From contig JAATVS010000028.1 in the NCBI GenBank assembly GCA_014523695.1, forward strand, positions 1 to 5,301: a DNA stretch of 5,301 bases, read 5' to 3'. Origin of the DNA: Nitrososphaerales archaeon TH5895 (GTDB taxonomy: Archaea; Thermoproteota; Nitrososphaeria; Nitrososphaerales; Nitrososphaeraceae). The notes under the pieces were generated by a model, which saw nothing but the letters and a program-made list of their open reading frames with translations, was not told the origin of the DNA and did no database searches. Position numbers and translations under genes: made by a program. Below are positions 1 to 5,301 of this stretch, piece by piece (position 1 is the first letter of the stretch; every line of letters starts with the position of its first letter).

Positions 1-16
1 GTTGCTGTGCAGCAAC
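1..16. repeat. Short inverted repeat at window edge
   Basis: GTTGCT and AGCAAC flank the four bases GTGC, giving a perfect 6-bp stem. The repeat is cut by the window edge, so its true extent is unknown. No T-run follows, so it is not obviously a terminator. It may be part of a longer structure or simply chance. Confidence 0.3.
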
Positions 17-175
17 GCTTCACAAGACAGTTGACGCTCGTATAAATTACATGCAGATTTTTGGTTCGATCCCGATTTTGGTGTGTTTAGTTATAAATCT
101 TTAGATGATGGTAGTATTCAATTGTTGCTAACCTAGCTCTGATTATTATAAATCAAGAAAATAATGAGTTACCCG

Positions 176-182
176 AAAAAAA
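176..182 (-). terminator. T7 run, probable archaeal poly-U terminator
   Basis: Seven A on the plus strand give seven T on the minus strand, directly after the TGA (183-185) of the small minus-strand reading frame. Archaeal terminators are often a bare U-run without a hairpin. This run could end transcription of the small frame and also catch read-through from the winged-helix gene that stops at 391, about 210 bases upstream. No stronger T-run occurs between them on the minus strand. Confidence 0.4.
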
Positions 183-327
183 TCAGGAACAATATCTGTA
201 ACGATGCTTGGATGGCTGAATCATCATAACTTCAGTAGGTGGATCATTCCTAATATTATCCAAAGTCATCTCATAGTAATAGACATGAGTTGGCCTATTT
301 TGCTCAGCAATTTCAATCTGGATTCAT
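183..327 (-). pseudogene. Small unknown protein gene, one-base frameshift
   Basis: The minus strand is open from 323 down to TGA at 183-185, giving 46 codons, but the in-frame codon just upstream (324-326) is TGA. An ATG at 325-327 lies in the neighbouring frame and reads MNPD before its own stop. Removing one T near 313-315 joins the two into a 47-residue protein. It would start MNPDEIAEQNRPTHVYYYEM and end in KHRYRYCS. An AT-rich box (TTTATAATT, 343-351) lies just upstream, though its spacing suits a start inside the frame better than at 327. A T7 run follows the stop directly. The intact alternative is a 28-residue product from the in-frame ATG at 267-269. I do not recognise the family. 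The composition looks coding: mixed charged and aromatic residues and ordinary codons. The break could be real decay or a sequencing error. Confidence 0.35.
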
Positions 328-390
328 AACTGACTATTTCTTAATTATAAAGCAAAATCAAATGTTTGTTTGTTAGAATCCTGACGACAT

Positions 391-705
391 TTACTTCCTA
401 ATGTGAACAGCGAGTCCATCTTCATTCAAATAAGCCTCGATCGCTTTTATCTTACTTCTATAATAGAGAACCTTCTTTCCGTTATCATCTATCGCAGCTC
501 TTTCTACAGACAAAATTCCAGCTTTGCACAACCTACTTATCTTCTTGTAAGTTGAGCTCAATGGCAGCTTATTCTCAGTAGAGATCTGGAGCACACTCTT
601 AGCCGAGTACATGGTGGATGTAATTATTTTATACGTAATCATTTCTACAACCTCCCTCACCAACAATAGTGATTTATTTTCTTCGTAATCAGTTGAAAGG
701 CTCAT
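391..705 (-). CDS. Winged helix-turn-helix transcriptional regulator
   Basis: This 104-residue protein is a probable DNA-binding transcription factor with an ArsR/TrmB-like winged-helix fold. Residues 12-33 suit a first helix. The helix-turn-helix covers about 34-62: SAKSVLQIS as the second helix and LSSTYKKISRLCKAG as the recognition helix. The pattern 'S-T-Y-K-K-I-S-x-L-x-x-A-G-I-L' is typical of small archaeal regulators. The wing follows at 64-82, where a GKKV turn sits between two strands (ILSVERA and VLYYRS). A short C-terminal helix (about 85-94) may serve dimerisation. No ligand or metal site is evident; the one cysteine is C60. The start ATG at 703-705 is chosen because the TATA box at 739-746 predicts transcription from about 714, leaving a leader near ten bases. 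There is no Shine-Dalgarno sequence. Two overlapping inverted repeats (709-740) lie between TATA box and gene, suggesting autoregulation. One copy of the repeat also lies before the HyuA-like gene, its likely second target. The regulatory roles are inferred; the fold assignment is fairly secure. Confidence 0.85.
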   Translation of the reverse strand: MSLSTDYEENKSLLLVREVVEMITYKIITSTMYSAKSVLQISTENKLPLSSTYKKISRLCKAGILSVERAAIDDNGKKVLYYRSKIKAIEAYLNEDGLAVHIRK

Positions 706-708
706 TCA

Positions 709-726
709 GATTAGACTAACCTAATT
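709..726. promoter_or_regulatory. Operator copy 1 at the regulator promoter
   Basis: GATTAGACTAACCTAATT contains the exact inverted repeat ATTAG-N6-CTAAT (710-725). It covers the predicted transcription start (about 714) and ends four bases before the start codon at 705. A protein bound here would be placed to block RNA polymerase. The AATT at 723-726 is shared with operator copy 2. The repeat matches the copy before the HyuA-like gene. Binding by the adjacent winged-helix protein is inferred. Confidence 0.6.
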
Positions 727-740
727 AGTGTAGCCTAATA
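723..740. promoter_or_regulatory. Operator copy 2 at the regulator promoter
   Basis: AATTAGTGTAGCCTAATA carries ATTAG-N6-CTAAT at 724-739 and agrees at 15 of 18 positions with AATTAGTGTCACCTAATT before the HyuA-like gene. Its right end overlaps the first bases of the TATA box, so occupancy could also block TBP. Its centre is 14 bp from that of copy 1, so two dimers would lie on different faces of the helix. The regulator promoter thus has two sites where the HyuA-like promoter has one. Confidence 0.65.
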
Positions 741-746
741 TTTAAA
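739..746 (-). promoter_or_regulatory. TATA box of the regulator gene
   Basis: On the minus strand this reads TTTAAATA, a near-ideal archaeal TATA box. With the usual spacing of about 26 bases it predicts a start near 714, giving a leader of roughly ten bases before the ATG at 705. The box also overlaps the stop codon of the decayed reading frame that ends at 742. Confidence 0.65.
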
Positions 747-1193
747 TGCTATCCGTCTGATATCCAACAATATCAATAACTAACTGAACTGCAGATTTTG
801 CAGCTTGTCTTCGTATTTTTTGTCCTTCTCCATTGAATTATCAAATATTCAGGCAATTAACCTGTTCTGGCATATTCATTTAAGCGACCGCAAAGCTCAA
901 GTATGAGACGACGCACATAATCTTTTCTGTAGAGTATGCAATATTTGTGAATATACCCAGTATACTATTCGAGGGATACATCGGTAAGACCTTAGAAATC
1001 AACCTCTTTATGAGAATATTTTGAGATAGTTAAAGATCGATTTGTTATCATAATTGGAAGACACCACTGTATATTTTGTCAGCTCCTAAAATATTTCAGA
1101 TTAGTTCGATTCTACACACTCTTGAACCCACATTAACCCCAAGTAGTAATGTATTAACTGACTTTCCTTATTCAGAAGCTCTGGCTCAGGTTT
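742..1193 (-). pseudogene. Decayed gene of unknown function
   Basis: Three minus-strand segments look like protein but lie in different frames and are broken by stops. Segment A (1104-1193, 30 codons) includes KPEPELLNKESQLIHYYLGL. Segment B (857-964, 35 codons) includes YCILYRKDYVRRLILELCGR and then LNEYARTG. It is preceded in the same frame by GLTDVSLE (968-991) between TAA and TAG. After the TAA at 857-859 the same frame continues with LPEYL, which fits a single point mutation. Segment C (742-837, 31 codons), shifted by one frame, includes GQKIRRQAAKSAVQLVIDIV and ends GYQTDSI-TAA. Together they suggest one gene inactivated by several mutations. No start codon is identifiable, and the upstream part toward 1343 has more stops. 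I do not recognise the family. In AT-rich DNA, open stretches of 30-35 codons can arise by chance. The case rests on their common strand, their order and their amphipathic composition. Confidence 0.35.
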
Positions 1194-1343
1194 TTAGGAA
1201 TTGTTCTCCTATTCTTTTTCGTTAAATCTAAGTCGATCCTTGCCAATCAACTAATAACAGTTTACAATCATAATCAAAGCAGACGAAATAAACCTTTTAA
1301 CTCCGATGCTAATGGTTTATAGTCTAATGGGACTCGATATGTG
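1194..1343. other. Intergenic stretch after the HyuA-like gene
   Basis: No gene is visible. The region lies immediately downstream of the HyuA-like stop codon, yet no clear T-run terminator occurs on the minus strand here. One minus-strand frame shows short protein-like pieces (LIGKDRLRFNEKE, about 1212-1250) that may extend the decayed gene below 1193. Stops are too dense to claim it. Confidence 0.3.
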
Positions 1344-3941
1344 TTACTTTTTTATTACAGCAAGAACATCTTTCGAAGATGATTTTTGAACTTCATCCCT
1401 GATGACCTTGGAAAGATTTTCTGATGATGTGAGATTCGAAAAATCTATTAGTCGTATATCATCCAAAAGATGCACCTGTGGTGGAAGATCCCAGTGATTG
1501 TCTTTCGTAATTTTGCTGAGTTGGGACCTACCATTTCTATCATCATCATTTTCCTCAGTATGACCAACAGAACTTCCTAGCAATGTGAGCAGGTCAGTCA
1601 AGACTTCCTGTTTGGTACCTTTGATAATGTTTACACCTGCTAAGGAAAGTCTTACCCGTCCAAACTTATCGAGAATCAATATAGAAATATGCGTTTTCTG
1701 AAAACGCGAGATAAACCCAAATAGATTCTTGACCTTTTTTTCACATTCAAATATGTGATAATTCTTCAAATTAAAATCAACTCGTTTTACGGTCACATTC
1801 CGATTTGCTTCCTTTATGTCGTCACCCAGACCTCTTGAATTCGAGCTCGTCGTTGTTCCAAATAGATTCTTGGCGATGTCTTCAGCTTCATGCAAGCTAA
1901 TTTCCCTAGAATTCGCTGTGCCTATGTCAAGGCTCATGTTACCTGTTGCGGTTACTCGCAGGAGAGATCGATCGCTAACATATTCTGATTGTACGGTAAT
2001 AGACTCAGGTAGAGCGCCTTTAGCTAAGGCTAGATCTTTCACTTCATCCATCATCAGTGAGACCTCTTCTGGCTTGGGATTCACATCAACTGTTTTCTCA
2101 AGTTCTTCATGAATCATAGCTGCAGCTACACCGATAGAAGATATGACTTCCGCATGTTCTGCCTTTTTATAATTCATATTAAGTGTCTTGGCTAGATGAG
2201 GAACCAGGACTGATGCACCTCCGCCTCCTCCTACTAGTATAAAGTTACTGTTAGCAGTATTTCCTTCCCTATTTCCGAAACGGTTTTTATTCTCTGTCCT
2301 ATTCAGTAAAAACCCTCTTGGTTTATTGTACGTTAAAGCATATTCCTTCAACATAGGATTCATAATTTGCAAAATCTTGTCGGTCGCGATCTCAAGTATA
2401 TGGTTGGCAGCTTTTTCCATCGAAGTACCTAATTCTCTGGCAAGAATTGATAAGGCGATCTTAGCAGATTCGGAATTGCCTTTGGCATAATCGTCATCAG
2501 AGATCAGACCAAGGGCATTAGCGGCACATGTTGTCGTTATGGCGAACAGCCTTTCTTTTAAGTTCCCGTTTTTTTCTGATCCATCATTCCGATCTCTGCC
2601 TTTAATTACTGCGTAGACCACGCTTTGATCTTCGACATTGCGATTGGACTCATTTACAATGGTTGAGTGATTGAGAGCAGAGTCATCTTCTATCTCAGGC
2701 CTAAATTGTACAATCGTTCCTCCCTCGAGCTGAGAAGGCTCTGCAAAACAGGAATACCCCAAGCCAGCTATGTGCGCAGAACGAGGACCCACATCTAATA
2801 TTTTTCTCTTATCTCTTGACAGCATCACAATAGAGCCTCCAGCGACATTCACAACTCTCACATCCAATGATCTAATACATGTTGGATGTTGAACTATGGT
2901 CGCGTAGTTGACTTTGGGTTTACCATCTTTTATTACGCACACATTTGTTGAAGTCCCTCCAACCTCTACAAAAACCCCATTTAGTACCCTTAAGTGAAGG
3001 AGAGCCCCCGCTACACTTGCAGCTGGCCCTGAAAGAACAGTTACAATGGGTTTTGTCTCAAACGCACTGATATCTGTAACTCCTCCATCACCTTTCATTA
3101 CCTTTATTGGTACATCCTTGGGAATTCCCAGCTTTTCTTTTACTGCATATTCAACAAACTTTGCTGTACTGGCAGCTTTGGGTAGTATACTTGCATTAAT
3201 TACTGCAGTCATAGTTCGGATCTCAAGCCCATAAATCCCTGTCAGATCATGTGCAGCAATTACGGGAACTTTCTTATCGTTACTCCCCGCATTACTTGAC
3301 CTTGCGACACTTTCTACGAAATCTTCGTTACTGGGATCGTCTACGCCATATGCTTCGCTGATTACAAGTACCTCAGCTCCTTCGCGTACTAATCCACAAA
3401 TTGCAGATCTCACCCTTTCTTCGCCTAAATAGGAAGAAGTGTCCAGGTATCTATAACAAGTCTTGATATACTTTTTTCCGTTACCGTCGAGTATGATATC
3501 TTTTATGTGTGTGCGTTTAATGATATTGGACTTCTCTAAGCTAACACCCATTCCTAAGATTCCAACTTTAGCTGTATCCCCCTCGAGCAGGGCATTCACA
3601 GCCTGAGTAGTACTATGAGATATGAGTTCCACTTCAGAATTTTGTATATGAAATTCATTCATGACATCTGATAGTGTTTGTAAAATGCCTGTTGAAACAC
3701 CTTGATCTGATTTGTGGGTGGTAGGAAGAGTAGACTGTCCTAGAATACTCCCTGTGACCATATTGATTGCAACTGCTTTGGTGAACGTGCCACCCACATC
3801 GATACCAACTCGTATCCGCCTTTTCTTAGAATCTGGATTGGTCCGATAATTGGCAGGAGGAGAAATGTCGATATTCTGGTTATTATCAACTGATTCTCCA
3901 ATCTTATTTTGGTGCAAATATTCAAGTGGTTCGGCAGACAT
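1344..3941 (-). CDS. Hydantoinase/oxoprolinase-family protein (HyuA-like)
   Basis: This 865-residue protein belongs to the hydantoinase A/5-oxoprolinase family, whose known members use ATP to open lactam rings such as hydantoins or 5-oxoproline, generally in the cytoplasm. No signal peptide or membrane segment is seen. The N-terminal actin-like ATPase domain begins with GIDVGGTFTK (46-55) and continues with ISHSTTQAVNALLEGD (107-122). The central HyuA domain carries GDGGVTD (284-290), SGPAASVAGA (304-313), VEVGGTSTNVCVI (325-337) and NVAGGSIV (365-372). A glycine-rich loop, LVGGGGGA, lies at 569-576, followed by SSIGVAAA (601-608). Residues about 716-865 form an extra C-terminal domain, which I recall from a bacterial subfamily of similar proteins. 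Two signature aspartates are replaced: the family's usual TFTD is TFTK here, and TSTD is TSTN. Polar tracts near 415-463, 545-566 and 795-815 look like loop insertions, and a 43-residue polar tail precedes the core. The ATG at 3939-3941 is the only Met before residue 61 and is well placed below the TATA box at 3991-3998. No hyuB partner is nearby. The substrate is unknown. Confidence 0.9.
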   Translation of the reverse strand: MSAEPLEYLHQNKIGESVDNNQNIDISPPANYRTNPDSKKRRIRVGIDVGGTFTKAVAINMVTGSILGQSTLPTTHKSDQGVSTGILQTLSDVMNEFHIQNSEVELISHSTTQAVNALLEGDTAKVGILGMGVSLEKSNIIKRTHIKDIILDGNGKKYIKTCYRYLDTSSYLGEERVRSAICGLVREGAEVLVISEAYGVDDPSNEDFVESVARSSNAGSNDKKVPVIAAHDLTGIYGLEIRTMTAVINASILPKAASTAKFVEYAVKEKLGIPKDVPIKVMKGDGGVTDISAFETKPIVTVLSGPAASVAGALLHLRVLNGVFVEVGGTSTNVCVIKDGKPKVNYATIVQHPTCIRSLDVRVVNVAGGSIVMLSRDKRKILDVGPRSAHIAGLGYSCFAEPSQLEGGTIVQFRPEIEDDSALNHSTIVNESNRNVEDQSVVYAVIKGRDRNDGSEKNGNLKERLFAITTTCAANALGLISDDDYAKGNSESAKIALSILARELGTSMEKAANHILEIATDKILQIMNPMLKEYALTYNKPRGFLLNRTENKNRFGNREGNTANSNFILVGGGGGASVLVPHLAKTLNMNYKKAEHAEVISSIGVAAAMIHEELEKTVDVNPKPEEVSLMMDEVKDLALAKGALPESITVQSEYVSDRSLLRVTATGNMSLDIGTANSREISLHEAEDIAKNLFGTTTSSNSRGLGDDIKEANRNVTVKRVDFNLKNYHIFECEKKVKNLFGFISRFQKTHISILILDKFGRVRLSLAGVNIIKGTKQEVLTDLLTLLGSSVGHTEENDDDRNGRSQLSKITKDNHWDLPPQVHLLDDIRLIDFSNLTSSENLSKVIRDEVQKSSSKDVLAVIKK

Positions 3942-3957
3942 TTCTTGTATACTCTCG

Positions 3958-3975
3958 AATTAGTGTCACCTAATT
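3958..3975. promoter_or_regulatory. Operator at the HyuA-like promoter
   Basis: AATTAGTGTCACCTAATT is a perfect 6-bp inverted repeat (AATTAG/CTAATT) around six bases and contains the same ATTAG-N6-CTAAT found twice at the regulator promoter. It covers the predicted transcription start (about 3965), 16 bases below the TATA box. Its near edge lies 17 bases from the start codon, against 18 bases for the matching copy at 723-740. The placement suggests repression by steric block. Confidence 0.65.
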
Positions 3976-3990
3976 ATCAGGTTTTACCTT

Positions 3991-3998
3991 TATTTAAA
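3991..3998 (-). promoter_or_regulatory. TATA box of the HyuA-like gene
   Basis: On the minus strand it reads TTTAAATA, identical to the box before the regulator gene. It predicts transcription from about 3965 and a leader of about 24 bases. That leader (ending in ..GAGAGTATACAAGAA before ATG) lacks a Shine-Dalgarno sequence. Confidence 0.65.
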
Positions 3999-4700
3999 CT
4001 AATGATTGAGAATCGGAATATCATTCTTTAAGGTGTTGCATAATCTGAATAAACTAACAATTACCCTTTCGAACTCACAGAGGGGCTATCAATTAGGCAA
4101 GGTTTTAATGATGATCTCCCAATCTTTACACTATTTAATCCCACCCATTCGTATTCTCATAGATCGGATTTTAATGGTTCAGCCAAAAGTGAATTTCGGG
4201 ATAGGGGTTCGAGTCGTTTTTATTAGATTTTTTGTGCTTGACAAATTCATTTGGAATCATTCGACGTGTTAATTTTTCAGTTTTCGATGATCAATGAACG
4301 AGATATTACTGATAAAGTGCATCGCCTGATTTTGGAACCTGCACAGAATAAATACCTTCTAAGGAATCATCAGTCATAATCAAAATTCGAACCACAATTA
4401 ATTGTCTTCATATTCAGCAAAAATTTCATCTGATTTGTCTTATTTCAACATCCTAATATTTGAGATAACAAAAAGTACCTATGGATTCACAATTTACGTT
4501 GTCCATTAGTTCTAAATTATATTGCCATCCAATAATCTAACCTTAAATACCATCTTATTGAATTTCGATTGACTCCAATCCGATTAGAAAAGTTACATCT
4601 GGAGGTCAACAGGAATCCTAACCGAAGGAAAACCAACAGCAGGGTCAAGAAGGGGAGCCACAACTCTCACAGGAGTACACTAATTCATCGAAACCTGAGT
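3999..4700. other. Long intergenic stretch, no supported gene
   Basis: About 700 bases without a convincing gene. A plus-strand frame at 4006-4272 is open for 88 codons from a TTG, but its product is hydrophobic, unrecognisable and has no TATA box. A short plus-strand frame from ATG 4287 to TAA 4377-4379 (30 residues, MINERDITDKVHRLILEPAQ..) looks more protein-like and may be a relic. Its frame stays open back to 4242. Between 4610 and 4694 one plus frame reads a glutamine-rich run (ENQQQGQEGEPQLSQEY) ending CKCG-TAA, again without a start. T-runs at 4217-4233 could stop plus-strand transcripts. CTTAAATAC at 4542-4550 resembles a weak plus-strand TATA box but leads to no credible gene. Confidence 0.3.
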
Positions 4701-4841
4701 GTAAATGCGGTTAATCCTATCACTAATACATGGACCATCGAAGCAGCAATGCCAACTGCAAGGCATGGATTAGGAGTAGCATCTATTGATGGTTAAATAT
4801 GTCTGATTGGAGGGGGGGGGATCAACCGTGTCATGGAAGAA
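4701..4841 (+). pseudogene. Decayed kelch-repeat blade
   Basis: The translation VNAVNPITNTWTIEAAMPTA followed by RHGLGVASIDG matches the kelch consensus, in which 'Y-(D/N)-P-x-T-N-x-W' is followed by 'M-P-x-x-R-x-x-x-x' and then 'DG-K-I-Y-V-I-GG'. Here the codon expected for lysine after DG is TAA (4794-4796). Beyond it the same frame reads ICLIGGGG, completing the blade, and ends at TGA 4842-4844. A run of nine G (4812-4820) lies in the glycine pair and is prone to slippage. Kelch proteins need four to seven such blades to close a beta-propeller, and only one is present, so this is a fragment. The frame is open upstream to a TTG at 4569. Those 44 residues are basic, lack a signal peptide and do not look like kelch. 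Secreted kelch proteins are common in some ammonia-oxidising archaea, which fits the inferred host. Confidence 0.6.
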
Positions 4842-4934
4842 TGAGATCTAGAGAGTAAATAATCCAAGTTATCTATCAGAATATTTCTATCGTTGCTTTT
4901 TATTGGAATTTTACTAATGACATTTTCAATATCC

Positions 4935-4942
4935 TTTATAAA
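4935..4942 (+). promoter_or_regulatory. Possible TATA box of the zinc-ribbon gene
   Basis: TTTATAAA fits an archaeal TATA box and predicts transcription from about 4968. That lies downstream of the ATG at 4949 and upstream of the TTG at 5003, so it favours the later start. In AT-rich DNA such boxes also occur by chance. Confidence 0.3.
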
Positions 4943-5002
4943 GCTAGAATGAGAATTTCTGAATGAATTATATTCCTTTTCGACAAATTCATTGATCTGA
5001 AA

Positions 5003-5167
5003 TTGGTCTCAAAGAACAGGCAGAAATTTGTAACAAGGGAGGAAGAAGAATATCTGAAGAAAATTGCTGAGATATGCGAAAATGTCATCTGTAAGCGTTG
5101 CGGCCGATTCAACATTCGACACTGCAGATTATGCCGCAATTGTGGGAGTGAACTCAGACCCGATTAG
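5003..5167 (+). CDS. Small zinc-ribbon protein, start uncertain
   Basis: From the TTG at 5003 this encodes 54 residues ending at TAG 5165-5167. A charged helical stretch (residues 11-24, TREEEEYLKKIAEI) leads into a zinc-binding module, ENVICKRCGRF then HCRLCRNCGSEL. The likely zinc ligands are C30, C33, C44 and C47 (CxxC-x10-CxxC). C25, H40 and C41 are further possible ligands. Such mini zinc ribbons bind nucleic acid or protein partners, but no role can be assigned here. The frame is open from 4967, and the upstream residues (FDKFIDLK) also look coding, yet no ATG or GTG lies in it. An in-frame ATG at 4949 is separated by a TGA at 4964-4966 after five codons. So either translation starts at TTG 5003, or the gene originally began at 4949 and is now broken. 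It has no operon partner in the window, and no T-run follows its stop. The zinc module is clear; the start is not. Confidence 0.55.
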   Translation: MVSKNRQKFVTREEEEYLKKIAEICENVICKRCGRFNIRHCRLCRNCGSELRPD

Positions 5168-5275
5168 GAAGGGACAAACTGTTAACTGTTCAAGGATTAT
5201 TGAAAAGTAATTCGTAACTTTCTCACGGAAAGTATTGAAAAATATTTCATAGTCCAAAGATGAAATTTGGTTGAC

Positions 5276-5290
5276 ACCTATTGATTAGGT
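5276..5290. repeat. Inverted repeat ACCTA-N5-TAGGT
   Basis: ACCTA (5276-5280) and TAGGT (5286-5290) flank TTGAT. The right arm contains ATTAGGT, which also occurs in the operators before the HyuA-like gene and the regulator when read on the minus strand. Here the halves face each other with different spacing, so it is not the same site. It could belong to the promoter of a gene beyond the window. Confidence 0.25.
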
Positions 5291-5301
5291 AGCATATCTT
5301 A

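Larger units (their letters stand above)
1..182. other. Left-edge stretch without an intact gene
   Basis: No complete gene is visible. On the plus strand, positions 35-133 read as 33 stop-free codons containing the protein-like run HADFWFDPDFGVFSYKS, ending in TAG at 134-136. This stretch has no start codon and is preceded by TGA at 32-34. A second plus-strand frame is open from the window edge to TAG at 102-104. Either could be the decayed tail of a gene lying to the left, but neither is recognisable. Bases 1-16 form a small inverted repeat, annotated separately. Confidence 0.3.

Noticed and set aside
57..80. GGTTCGATCCC resembling a tRNA T-arm
   Set aside because: Only part of the T-stem pairs, and no matching acceptor stem, D-arm or anticodon arm lies upstream.
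1816..2112. 98-codon plus-strand reading frame
   Set aside because: It lies antisense within the HyuA-like gene and has no recognisable motif.
3046..3234. 62-codon plus-strand reading frame with hydrophobic content
   Set aside because: It is antisense to the conserved ATPase motifs of the HyuA-like gene, and the hydrophobicity follows from the opposite strand.
3740..3925. 61-codon minus-strand reading frame
   Set aside because: It overlaps the start of the HyuA-like gene in another frame, across its GIDVGGTFTK motif.
4205..4220. GGGGTTCGAGTC resembling a tRNA T-arm, possibly an att remnant
   Set aside because: The T-stem does not pair beyond its first base pair, and there is no tRNA body or integrase gene in the window.
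4006..4272. 88-codon plus-strand reading frame from TTG
   Set aside because: It has no promoter, no recognisable motif and an implausible hydrophobic and basic composition; the rare start also argues against it.
4240..4993. Exact 12-base repeat GACAAATTCATT at 4240-4251 and 4982-4993
   Set aside because: A repeat of this length is expected about once or twice by chance in AT-rich DNA of this size, and the flanks do not match.
4936..5139. 67-codon minus-strand reading frame
   Set aside because: It is antisense to the zinc-ribbon gene, whose CxxC pairs are far more convincing.
1..5301. CRISPR array, insertion sequence or rRNA
   Set aside because: No regularly spaced repeats, transposase, terminal inverted repeats with target duplications, or rRNA-like sequence were seen.

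Overview
This AT-rich, gene-poor window looks archaeal. The best guess is an ammonia-oxidising archaeon of the Nitrososphaerales, possibly Nitrosocosmicus-like. The reasons are near-perfect archaeal TATA boxes (TTTAAATA) upstream of both main genes, no Shine-Dalgarno sequence before either start codon, a small winged-helix regulator of a kind common in that group, and a decayed kelch blade. The lineage is inferred from these traits and not from any marker gene.

Layout. Positions 1-390 hold no intact gene. They contain a small minus-strand reading frame (183-327) that is interrupted by one frameshift and ends directly on a T7 run. A winged-helix DNA-binding protein of 104 residues lies at 391-705 (minus). 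Positions 747-1343 are intergenic, but the minus strand carries several protein-like segments broken by stops and shifts, best read as a decayed gene. A hydantoinase/oxoprolinase-family (HyuA-like) protein of 865 residues fills 1344-3941 (minus) and is the only large gene. Positions 3999-4700 hold nothing convincing. A single decayed kelch blade lies near 4701-4841 (plus). A tiny zinc-ribbon protein (5003-5167, plus, start uncertain) is followed by about 130 bases without a gene.

How the parts connect. The regulator promoter and the HyuA-like promoter share an inverted repeat, ATTAG-N6-CTAAT. It occurs once at the HyuA-like promoter and twice, overlapping, at the regulator promoter. In each case one copy lies over the predicted transcription start downstream of the TATA box. 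I found no other copy in the window. The simplest reading is a small local regulon in which the 104-residue protein represses itself and the HyuA-like gene. The inducer and the enzyme substrate cannot be read from the sequence. No hyuB, transporter or other pathway gene is visible here.
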